Assembly: GCA_021771185.1 (NCBI GenBank) | Contig: JAETPN010000001.1 | Coordinates: 192,366 to 256,365 of the forward strand | Source: Bacillota bacterium | GTDB taxonomy: Bacteria; Bacillota_I; Bacilli_A; RF39; UBA660 | Reading direction: 5' to 3' | DNA: 64,000 nt | Position numbers and translations under genes: made by a program | Shown here: positions 16,589 to 23,359 of the stretch, one piece after another | Position numbering within the stretch: the first letter of the stretch is position 1 | How the letters are laid out: every line of letters starts with the position of its first letter | The notes under the pieces: generated by a model | The model's input: only the letters and a program-made list of their open reading frames with translations | Told to the model about the DNA's origin: nothing | Databases searched by the model: none

Positions 16589-17086
16589 TCACAACAATTT
16601 CTCTTTTTTTAAAACATCTTCTAAATATTCATTTTTTTCAATTACTAATATTTTTTTAGGGTTATAATCTTTTAATTTTATATACCAATTTTTTAAATTT
16701 ATTTTTAATTTATCAGTAAATACTTTATTGTTACCTCTATCATAACAACGTTTTTCTAAAATTTCCTCACTATCTAACGTGGGATAAGCTAAGTAATATT
16801 CAATATTATTTTTTTCTAAATATTCAAGTAAATGCCAATGCATAGAAGTTAAAACAATGTCATAATCTTTCATTGCTTCTATGATGGCGCTATAGTAATT
16901 ATTAGGCCAATCCTTATTTTCTGGTCTATCTTTTTTTCCTTTTCTTTGTTCATATGGAATATCTTCAAATCCAGTATTATCCCATCTATACATTCCGGAT
17001 TCCATATCTATAACATTTTGATATTTATTTCCTAAGGTTGTTTTTCCAATAGCTCCAAATCCTGCGACTATAATTCCTTTACTCAT
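16589..17086 (-). CDS. Phage-type P-loop nucleotide kinase-like protein
   Basis: A 165-residue P-loop protein. Walker A G-F-G-A-I-G-K-T-T-L is at residues 9-18. The protein then has V-I-D-M-E-S and R-W-D-N-T (lid or substrate region), W-P-N-N-Y-Y, and a strand D-I-V-L-T-S-M-H-W. The layout resembles small adenylate or dNMP kinase-like proteins common in phages and phage-derived islands. The substrate cannot be read from the sequence. It overlaps the RyR-like gene by 4 nt, implying that the two are made together. Confidence 0.6.
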   Translation of the reverse strand: MSKGIIVAGFGAIGKTTLGNKYQNVIDMESGMYRWDNTGFEDIPYEQRKGKKDRPENKDWPNNYYSAIIEAMKDYDIVLTSMHWHLLEYLEKNNIEYYLAYPTLDSEEILEKRCYDRGNNKVFTDKLKINLKNWYIKLKDYNPKKILVIEKNEYLEDVLKKEKLL

Positions 17087-17334
17087 TTTATTTCACCTTT
17101 TAATTCATTTAATATAGCTATAATTCTTATAGCTTCTTTTCTATCTGATTCCTTTTCTTCTTCTGACAATTCATCATAGTTTGTATTTAATTGTCTTTCC
17201 CATCTATCAACTTTATCTTTTGGTATTGTTATACTTCCATCAGAATTTTTTATTGAACATGAATGTAAATATTTTTGCCATCTTGACCATCTATTATGCT
17301 CATAATTTGCTAATTTTTCTAATAAATCACTCAT
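17083..17334 (-). CDS. Small RyR-like domain protein
   Basis: An 83-residue protein with L-A-N-Y-E-H-N-R-W-S-R-W-Q-K-Y near residues 8-22, W-E-R-Q near 45-48, and Y-D-E-L-S-E-E-E-K-E-S-D-R near 53-65. This set (E-H-x-R-W, then L-S-E-x-E-K-x-S-D-R) recurs in short phage and island proteins related to RyR domains, which are thought to bind nucleotide-like ligands. The start has AGGGGG upstream. It couples to the P-loop gene by a 4-nt overlap. Confidence 0.5.
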   Translation of the reverse strand: MSDLLEKLANYEHNRWSRWQKYLHSCSIKNSDGSITIPKDKVDRWERQLNTNYDELSEEEKESDRKEAIRIIAILNELKGEIK

Positions 17335-17485
17335 AATTTTCCCCCTCGTATAACTATCATATCTTTTCTAGCAAAAATTTTATTTATCAGGATTTTATCA
17401 AACAAATTAAAATAATTTGTAATCAACCAATTTATCTAAATACCTAGAAATATTTTTTCATTAATTATTTTTTGACGTCTTTTTA

Positions 17486-18010
17486 TTAATTTACATTATA
17501 TTCATATATTTTACAATTTTCGCAATTAAGTAATGAATGGTCAAATCCATTAAAATACCAATATATTGCCTTTGATACACCACCATGAGTAACCACTAAA
17601 ATGTTTTTATCCCTATATTTATCTTTTACTTCATTTAAAAATTCACTAACTCTTTTATATACAGATTTCATTGATTCTAATTCTGGATAATCAATTTCCG
17701 AATTAATTCCCCAAAAATCTTTCAAATTTAAATGATCGAAGGGAACTTTTTCATATATTCCCATATCACGTTCTTTTATTCTTTCATCGATAATAATAGG
17801 TATATTTTTATTTAAATCAAACAATTTTAATGTATGTTTTGCTCTTTGTATTGGTGAACAATAAATCAAATCAATATTCATATTGTTTAATTTAATTCCT
17901 AAATTAATAGCTTGTTCTATACCTGTGTTATTTAATGGTTCTTCTTCTGTTGCTATTATTCTATCTTTTCCCATATCTGTTTCGCCATGTCTAATTACAT
18001 ATAATTTCAT
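17486..18010 (-). CDS. Histidine phosphatase family protein (copy 2)
   Basis: A 174-residue phosphoglycerate-mutase-like phosphatase. The catalytic R-H-G-E is at residues 7-10, S-P-I-Q-R-A-K-H-T holds the conserved arginine near residue 60, E-R-D-M-G-I-Y-E the acid near 85-92, and V-V-T-H-G-G-V the second histidine. All four core residues are present, so it is probably active. The substrate is unknown; relatives act on sugar phosphates, nucleotides or cofactors. A second copy of the same length lies 26 nt upstream, so the two probably arose by duplication and then diverged strongly. Confidence 0.8.
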   Translation of the reverse strand: MKLYVIRHGETDMGKDRIIATEEEPLNNTGIEQAINLGIKLNNMNIDLIYCSPIQRAKHTLKLFDLNKNIPIIIDERIKERDMGIYEKVPFDHLNLKDFWGINSEIDYPELESMKSVYKRVSEFLNEVKDKYRDKNILVVTHGGVSKAIYWYFNGFDHSLLNCENCKIYEYNVN

Positions 18011-18036
18011 TTCATACCTCTTTAGTTATTCTATTT

Positions 18037-18561
18037 TTACAATTGATATTCTTTTATTTCACAATTTTTAAGACCTCTATTTAAAAACATTCCATCTTGC
18101 ATACCTTCAAAATACGCACTAAAAGCTTTTGATACTCCACTATGTGCAACAATTAAAACACTATGATAATTTTTTGTTTTTAATTCATCTAAAAATTCAA
18201 AAATTCTTTTAAAAAATAGTTTTATATCTTCACTTGTTCCATATTGAATGGTTGAATTATAATTCCAATATTCATCACGATTTGTAACTTCTAATGGCTT
18301 ACCAGTTAAATCACCACAACTTCTTTCTGTAATTCTATCATCTATTATAATTTCTTTATTGTTTGAATTTATAATGTTTGCCGTATGTTTTGCTCTAGTT
18401 AATGGAGAAGATATTATAATATCAAAATCTATTTTTCTAATTCTATTTTTAAGTTCTATAGCCTGCTTTATTCCTAATTCGGTTAAGTCTTCATCTGCTC
18501 CATTATATTGACCTAATGCATTATGTGGAACTTGTCCATGTCTTACAATATATACTTTCAT
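18037..18561 (-). CDS. Histidine phosphatase family protein (copy 1)
   Basis: A 174-residue relative of the downstream phosphatase, with R-H-G-Q at 7-10, S-P-L-T-R-A-K-H-T, E-R-S-C-G-D-L-T-G and V-A-H-S-G-V. The core His-Arg-Glu-His set is complete. The replacement of RHGE by RHGQ and of THGG by AHSG suggests a different substrate from copy 2. It is the first gene of the island unit. The segment just upstream carries direct repeat copy B, with 12 codons (starting M-D-N-N) that mimic the start of the deoxyribosyltransferase-like gene. Confidence 0.8.
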   Translation of the reverse strand: MKVYIVRHGQVPHNALGQYNGADEDLTELGIKQAIELKNRIRKIDFDIIISSPLTRAKHTANIINSNNKEIIIDDRITERSCGDLTGKPLEVTNRDEYWNYNSTIQYGTSEDIKLFFKRIFEFLDELKTKNYHSVLIVAHSGVSKAFSAYFEGMQDGMFLNRGLKNCEIKEYQL

Positions 18562-18612
18562 TATTCATCATCTCTCCATTTTTACTAATTTATATTTGCC
18601 TCGTTTTGATAG

Positions 18613-18661
18613 TTATTGTCCATACTTAAACATTTACCATTCTTACAAACTTCTTATTTAA
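18613..18661. repeat. Direct repeat copy B, remnant of a gene junction
   Basis: 49 nt matching copy A at 15903-15950. On the minus strand it starts with a relic of the NTPase 3' end and continues into ATG-GAC-AAT-AAC, the first four codons of the deoxyribosyltransferase-like gene; it then diverges and stops after 12 codons. Confidence 0.8.
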
Positions 18662-18742
18662 TATTATACCTTATTTTCTTTATTCTGTAACTACTTATAC
18701 TAAATTAATAAAAACATTTTTAATATATAAAATGGTTTCAAC

Positions 18743-18768
18743 AAAAAAAAGTATCCACTGATACTTTT
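18743..18768 (-). terminator. Terminator of the coiled-coil gene
   Basis: Stem AAAAGTATC (18747-18755) with GATACTTTT (18760-18768), 4-nt loop, then a T-run on the minus strand; overlaps the stop codon and marks the island's upstream boundary. Confidence 0.85.
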
Positions 18769-20302
18769 ACACACCTTCTCTTATTTTTTCTTTTTTCTTT
18801 TGCTTTTCGTTTTTCTTACTTACTTCGTCTAATTCCTTTTTTTGTTGAAGTAAAAATTCTTGTTTTTCTAAAATTTCTCGCTCAACAATTTCTACTTTTT
18901 CCATGAGTTCTTTATATTCTGGTAACTGTTTAATACGATCCTCAAATTTTTGCTCGAACTCTACCTTAAAGAAAGCAATTTGTTTTAAAGAGTCATTCAT
19001 TAATTTTTCGCTAACTTTTAAAGTTGACTTTTGTTTTAAAATTTCATTCGTTACATCGGTATATTTATAATATGTAATACGACGTTTATTTAGACGAAGT
19101 CCATTTCTTAAACCACGAATGGAATTGTTTAAAATCACAGACCCTACCACTAATCCTACACCAGGATTTTTAAAGAAAGTAAAGGATAATAACCCAACAG
19201 CCATTTTAGAAACATTGATAATCATTTTAGAAATTCCACGGAAATGGGTTGTTTCTTTGGTTGTTTCCTTTTTTACTTTATCAACTTGTTTACGTAATTT
19301 TTCAATCTCACGATTCGTATCTTGAACATGCTTATTAATTCGTTCTTCTGCTTGTTCAACTTCATGAACTTCTTCCTTCAATTTTTCTTCAGCTTCTTTA
19401 CGAATACGTTCACGTTCTTGCTCTTCTTTTTCTTTCACCTGTGTTTTGGTATCTAGTATTTGTTTATTTACTTCATGGGCAAGTGTCAATGCTTTTTTAT
19501 TTGTATAAACAATCGCATCAACAATTTCAGTCTCTAAATATCTAGTTAATGGAAGAACCTTTGGAATCTCAGAAGATAAGATTTCTTCTAGTTGTTTCTC
19601 TCCTTGATAGATTATTTTTTCTTCATCTTTTGCATCAACATCTATTTGTTCTTCATAATTCACATGAAGCTGTGTATCATAAAAACGATCATAATCTTTT
19701 TTGATTTGTTTTAATTCCAGCGTTTTTTGCTCGATCCCTTGATGCTTTTCTTCTAATGTTGCTTGATAAAGTTGTAATTTGGTTAGATCCTTTGTTGTTT
19801 CGATATGACTTTTTATTTGTTCTACTTCCCTTTTCATATCTTCTAATTCTTGTAAAATCTGTTCTAATCTCTTCTTTATTTCTTCTGCTTTTTTCTGGTT
19901 ATCCTGAATGATTTGAATTCGATCTTCTAATTCTTTTATCACTGTTTTCGTATGATCCAATTTACGCTGATAGGCATCTCTTTTATCTGGACGACGTTCT
20001 TTTAAAATTTTACGTTCTAACCATTCAATTTTCTTTTCCAAGTTTTTAATTTCTTCTTTAATTTCATCGACATCGACAAGCTCTTTTACATCTTTTCTTT
20101 TTGGTCGGGAGGCCGCATATTCAATGACACCCAAAAAAAATCCTAAAAAGAATTTACCAAAAATTTTAGGTTTTTTCATTTGACGCTCCATCTCTTCTTT
20201 TTTCTTTTTATCCTCTTCTTCTTTTCTTTTTTTTAGGTGTAAAAAGATTAAAAGTGCGTCAATTTTTTGTTTAATCCAAAATAAAATTCCCTTTTCATTC
20301 AT
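18767..20302 (-). CDS. Long coiled-coil protein with a central hydrophobic segment
   Basis: A 511-residue, highly charged protein. Residues about 20-45 are basic, 48-62 hydrophobic (F-G-K-F-F-L-G-F-F-L-G-V), 75-350 form nearly continuous heptad coiled coil, and a short hydrophobic patch (V-G-L-L-S-F-T-F-F...G-L-V-V-G-S-V-I-L) lies at about 367-392; a second coiled coil closes the protein. No enzyme motif is seen. It may be a membrane-linked scaffold. I do not recognise the family. It is followed by its own terminator. Confidence 0.55.
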   Translation of the reverse strand: MNEKGILFWIKQKIDALLIFLHLKKRKEEEDKKKKEEMERQMKKPKIFGKFFLGFFLGVIEYAASRPKRKDVKELVDVDEIKEEIKNLEKKIEWLERKILKERRPDKRDAYQRKLDHTKTVIKELEDRIQIIQDNQKKAEEIKKRLEQILQELEDMKREVEQIKSHIETTKDLTKLQLYQATLEEKHQGIEQKTLELKQIKKDYDRFYDTQLHVNYEEQIDVDAKDEEKIIYQGEKQLEEILSSEIPKVLPLTRYLETEIVDAIVYTNKKALTLAHEVNKQILDTKTQVKEKEEQERERIRKEAEEKLKEEVHEVEQAEERINKHVQDTNREIEKLRKQVDKVKKETTKETTHFRGISKMIINVSKMAVGLLSFTFFKNPGVGLVVGSVILNNSIRGLRNGLRLNKRRITYYKYTDVTNEILKQKSTLKVSEKLMNDSLKQIAFFKVEFEQKFEDRIKQLPEYKELMEKVEIVEREILEKQEFLLQQKKELDEVSKKNEKQKKKEKIREGV

Positions 20303-20378
20303 CGCTTGTCACCACTTTAACATTATATCATACCCCATTCATAACGTTCAAGAAAATTTTTGTAAGTGGCAATAATTT

Positions 20379-20618
20379 CTATTTGACAATCTCTAAATTT
20401 CCACCAAACTCTACATCATATTCTTCTAAAAAGCGATAAAATTCTTCATGATCAAAAGGACTCGCACTCCCTACATCCATCACGACATGAGAAATACCAT
20501 ATTCGGTTAAAATATAATAGAGTTTTCGCTTCAAATTGGTAAGATTTCTTCTTGTTAAAGGCCCCTCTACTTGGACAAATAATGTATTTTTTCGATATTC
20601 AATTTCTGTTTTAAACAT
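20379..20618 (-). CDS. STAS-like small protein
   Basis: I prefer the ATG at 20618 (79 aa), which has GGTGAT 4 nt upstream; an in-frame ATG at 20666 has none and would add 16 residues. The pattern of strand T-L-F-V-Q-V-E-G-P-L-T, helix N-L-K-R-K-L-Y-Y-I-L, and strand H-V-V-M-D-V-G resembles the first half of STAS domains such as the anti-anti-sigma factor SpoIIAA. The phosphorylatable serine region (D-S-S-G) is replaced by D-H-E-E, so classical switching is unlikely. It is divergent from murT. The assignment is tentative. Confidence 0.4.
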   Translation of the reverse strand: MFKTEIEYRKNTLFVQVEGPLTRRNLTNLKRKLYYILTEYGISHVVMDVGSASPFDHEEFYRFLEEYDVEFGGNLEIVK

Positions 20619-20709
20619 AGTATCACCATATTCAATATAAACCAACTTGTTGTAAGTTTCTACCAATTCGACAAAACTAGAAAAAATTTTTAAATGCGCT
20701 TTATTTTCA

Positions 20710-20718
20710 TGGTATAAT
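20710..20718 (+). promoter_or_regulatory. Extended -10 promoter of murT-gatD
   Basis: TGGTATAAT, a perfect extended -10 (TGN-TATAAT), 23 nt before the murT start; no strong -35 is seen. Confidence 0.65.
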
Positions 20719-20741
20719 GAATATAGTTGGAGCGTGGTAAC

Positions 20742-22079
20742 ATGAAAAAATTAAGTATTCTAGCTGGAAAAAGTGTTTTATTTTTAGGTGATAAAATGCA
20801 TCGTGGGAGTAGTTTACCTGGAGCAGTTGCTTTAAAATTAGATAAAGAACTAATGAAAAAAATTGTTCTTCCTAAAAAAGTAATTGCGGTTACTGGAAGT
20901 TGTGGGAAAGGTTCTACCTCAAAAATGATCGCAGAGGTTTATCAAAAACTAGGTTATAAAGTCGCACATAACTATCGTGAAGGGAACTTAGCTTATGGGG
21001 TTATGACAACACTTATTGAATATTCTAATTTAAACGGTGTCATGGATGCGGATGTTTTAGTTCTAGAAGTAGATGAACGATATACAAAACTAGTCTTTCC
21101 AATTATCAAACCAGATGTTGTTGTTATTACCAATATTAGTAGAGATCAACCACCAAGGCAAGGTCATTTTGACTTAGTACTAGAAGATATCAAAAAAGCC
21201 CTTACAGAAGATATGCATCTTATTTTAAATGCGGATGATCCTTATTTACAAAAAATAGTTTTAGATCAAAAATTTAAACAAGTCTCTTATTATAGTTTAG
21301 AGAAAAATAAATATTCAACGAAGACAAGTCTTTGTGGAAATTTAAATATGACACACTGTCCTAAGTGTCATCAACCCCTTACCTATGATTATTATCAATT
21401 TGAAGCAATTGGGGCTTATCATTGTTCGAAGTGTTCTTTTAAAACACCAAAGAGTATCCATCATGGAACAAAGATGAATTATGAAAAACGTGAACTTACG
21501 ATTGATGATACCTATCAAGTAACGATCCCTTATGACACTTTATATTGTGTTTATAATACCCTCGCAGCTTTTACAACCCTTTCAGTAGAGGGGATTGATC
21601 CTCATCAAATTTCAGAGGCAATTAGTGAAAGTAGTTATAATAAAAAGAATTTTAATCACTATCAATATAAAAGCCGTGAAATTTATGTTTTAAATACCAA
21701 AAACGAAAATAGTTCAACGTTCAATCATGCTCTTATGTTTTTAAATCAACATAAAAAGAACTTAAAAACGATTGTGATTGGATGGGATGTCATTAGTTTA
21801 CGCTACGCTTATAATGATCTTTCATGGCTCTATGATATTGATTTTGAAGTTTTAAAGAAACATGATATTGATCGAATTATTTGTCTTGGAATTAATCGAT
21901 ATGATCTTGCGACACGTTTAAAGTATAGTGGAATTGATACTAAAAAAATCTTTGTGTATGAGGATTTAAAGAAAGCTCAAGGTTCTATTCAAAAAAGAAC
22001 AAAGGGTGATGTTTATGCGATTATCAATTTTAATTATATGGATGATTTCAACAAAATGATGAAAGATGGTGAAAAATAA
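20742..22079 (+). CDS. murT: Lipid II isoglutaminyl synthase subunit MurT
   Basis: Mur-ligase-like subunit that, with GatD, amidates D-Glu of lipid II to isoglutamine. The ATP site V-T-G-S-C-G-K-G-S-T-S-K is near residues 48-59. The MurT-specific zinc ribbon (C-P-K-C...C-S-K-C) interrupts the central domain near 203-232, and the C-terminal DUF1727 domain carries N-D-L-S-W-L-Y-D-I-D-F-E. I chose the ATG at 20742 (GGAG 8 nt upstream) over the in-frame TTG at 20727. The length of 445 aa is normal. Its stop overlaps the gatD start by 1 nt (TAATG). Confidence 0.93.
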   Translation: MKKLSILAGKSVLFLGDKMHRGSSLPGAVALKLDKELMKKIVLPKKVIAVTGSCGKGSTSKMIAEVYQKLGYKVAHNYREGNLAYGVMTTLIEYSNLNGVMDADVLVLEVDERYTKLVFPIIKPDVVVITNISRDQPPRQGHFDLVLEDIKKALTEDMHLILNADDPYLQKIVLDQKFKQVSYYSLEKNKYSTKTSLCGNLNMTHCPKCHQPLTYDYYQFEAIGAYHCSKCSFKTPKSIHHGTKMNYEKRELTIDDTYQVTIPYDTLYCVYNTLAAFTTLSVEGIDPHQISEAISESSYNKKNFNHYQYKSREIYVLNTKNENSSTFNHALMFLNQHKKNLKTIVIGWDVISLRYAYNDLSWLYDIDFEVLKKHDIDRIICLGINRYDLATRLKYSGIDTKKIFVYEDLKKAQGSIQKRTKGDVYAIINFNYMDDFNKMMKDGEK

Positions 22080-22810
22080 TGAACTTTACAATCGCACATT
22101 TATATTATGATTTACTTAATTTATATGGTGAAAATGGAAATGTAAAAGTCTTAAAAAAACAACTCGAAGATCAAGGAATTAAAGTAACTATTAAATTTTT
22201 AACCATCGATGATGAATTAAATTTCAAAGATTATGATCTTGTTTATATGGGTATGGGAACGGAAGAACATCAAGCTCTTGCATTAAAACATTTAAGAAAG
22301 TATAAGGATCAAGTAAAAGACATGATTGAAGAGGGAAAATTTTTCATTGTAACTGGAAATTCCATTGAATTATTTGGAAAACAAATCATTACCAAAGAAG
22401 ACAAGAAACTTCGTGGATTAAATATATTCAATTATGAAGCAAAACAAGAAGATTTTAGAATTGTCGATGAAGCTCTTTTTAAGTGTGAATTTACAAAGAA
22501 ATATATTTTAGGATTTCAAAATCAGCGTAGTGTTTTATTAGGAAATGAATATCCTCTCTTTCGTGTAATCAGTGGTACTGGAAGTTATCCAAATGCTTCC
22601 AGTGAAGGGATTCATTATAAAAACTTTTATGGAACTTATCTTGTAGGTCCCCTTCTTGTACGTAACCCAGAGTTTACAAGATATCTGCTCAGGAAAATGA
22701 TTAGTACGAAGAATAATCGTTTTCAAATTAAAAAATTTAATTTCATTGTTGAAAATAATGCTTATAATGATTTTTTAGAGCATCATTACAAAGAATTTAT
22801 AACAAAATAA
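22079..22810 (+). CDS. gatD: GatD-like glutamine amidotransferase lacking its catalytic dyad
   Basis: Class I amidotransferase-like subunit coupled to murT. The fold is intact (L-Y-Y-D-L-L-N-L-Y-G-E-N-G-N at 8-21, G-S-Y-P-N-A-S-S-E-G at 168-177, G-T-Y-L-V-G-P-L-L at 185-193). However, the nucleophile motif, C-G-G-Y in active GatD, reads T-G-N-S at 92-95, and the catalytic histidine of Y-L-H-G-P is Val189. Both members of the Cys/His dyad are therefore absent. It may only support MurT, leaving ammonia to come from elsewhere. The length of 243 aa is normal and the frame is intact, so this is not a decayed gene. Confidence 0.85.
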   Translation: MNFTIAHLYYDLLNLYGENGNVKVLKKQLEDQGIKVTIKFLTIDDELNFKDYDLVYMGMGTEEHQALALKHLRKYKDQVKDMIEEGKFFIVTGNSIELFGKQIITKEDKKLRGLNIFNYEAKQEDFRIVDEALFKCEFTKKYILGFQNQRSVLLGNEYPLFRVISGTGSYPNASSEGIHYKNFYGTYLVGPLLVRNPEFTRYLLRKMISTKNNRFQIKKFNFIVENNAYNDFLEHHYKEFITK

Positions 22811-22832
22811 AAAGAGCTAAGCTCTTTTTTTT
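22808..22832. terminator. Bidirectional terminator between gatD and the DUF5684-like gene
   Basis: Stem AAAGAGC (22811-22817) with GCTCTTT (22821-22827), 3-nt loop, T-runs on both strands; serves the convergent genes. Confidence 0.85.
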
Positions 22833-23220
22833 ATTCTACACCTTGATATTCTGCATTTCCAAAAGCTAGGATTGGATAGAAAATGACTGGTAATAACCAT
22901 AATCCAAAACCAAATCCTACACCTTTTCCAAATACTTTAGCTAATTTGAAAGACATCATAACTAAAAATACAAGGTTTACAAATGGAATAAATAATAGTA
23001 AAAATAACCATCCATTTCCATATGTAATTTCTGCATATAAATAGTTGGTATAAAATGGAATAAGACTTCCCCATCCTGGTTTTCCAGCTTTTTCATAGAT
23101 TTTCCATAAAGAAACAATCATGATGACACCAATAACAAGCCCTACCACGAGGATACCAAGCCCAAATGCAGCTAATAAAGCTAACACGTCTGAACTACTT
23201 GCAGTTGTTTCATAATACAT
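22831..23220 (-). CDS. DUF5684-like membrane protein
   Basis: A 129-residue protein with four hydrophobic helices and the motif K-A-G-K-P-G-W-G-S-L-I-P-F-Y near residues 47-60, then F-I-P-F-V-N-L and F-G-K-G-V-G-F-G-F-G-L. It closes with a G-N-A-E-Y-Q-G tail. This is the DUF5684 layout, often found next to signal peptidases but of unknown function. The ATG at 23220 has AGGTGA at a better distance than the ATG at 23229 three codons upstream. Confidence 0.75.
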   Translation of the reverse strand: MYYETTASSSDVLALLAAFGLGILVVGLVIGVIMIVSLWKIYEKAGKPGWGSLIPFYTNYLYAEITYGNGWLFLLLFIPFVNLVFLVMMSFKLAKVFGKGVGFGFGLWLLPVIFYPILAFGNAEYQGVE

Positions 23221-23289
23221 AACATTCACCTCTCTTACTATATAATCATATCATAAATTTTATCAATTAAAAATAGCTTCACACTCATG

Positions 23290-23327
23290 AATGAAAAAAG
23301 GTACTATTTAAATAAATAGTACCTTTT
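23290..23327. terminator. Terminator of pheST
   Basis: A long near-perfect inverted repeat (AAAAGGTACTATTTA at 23296-23310 with its complement at 23313-23327) flanked by A and T runs; it can act on both strands but serves pheST on the minus strand. Confidence 0.8.
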
Positions 23328-23359
23328 ATTTATTTTCCAACATTATTTGTGAAAATTTA

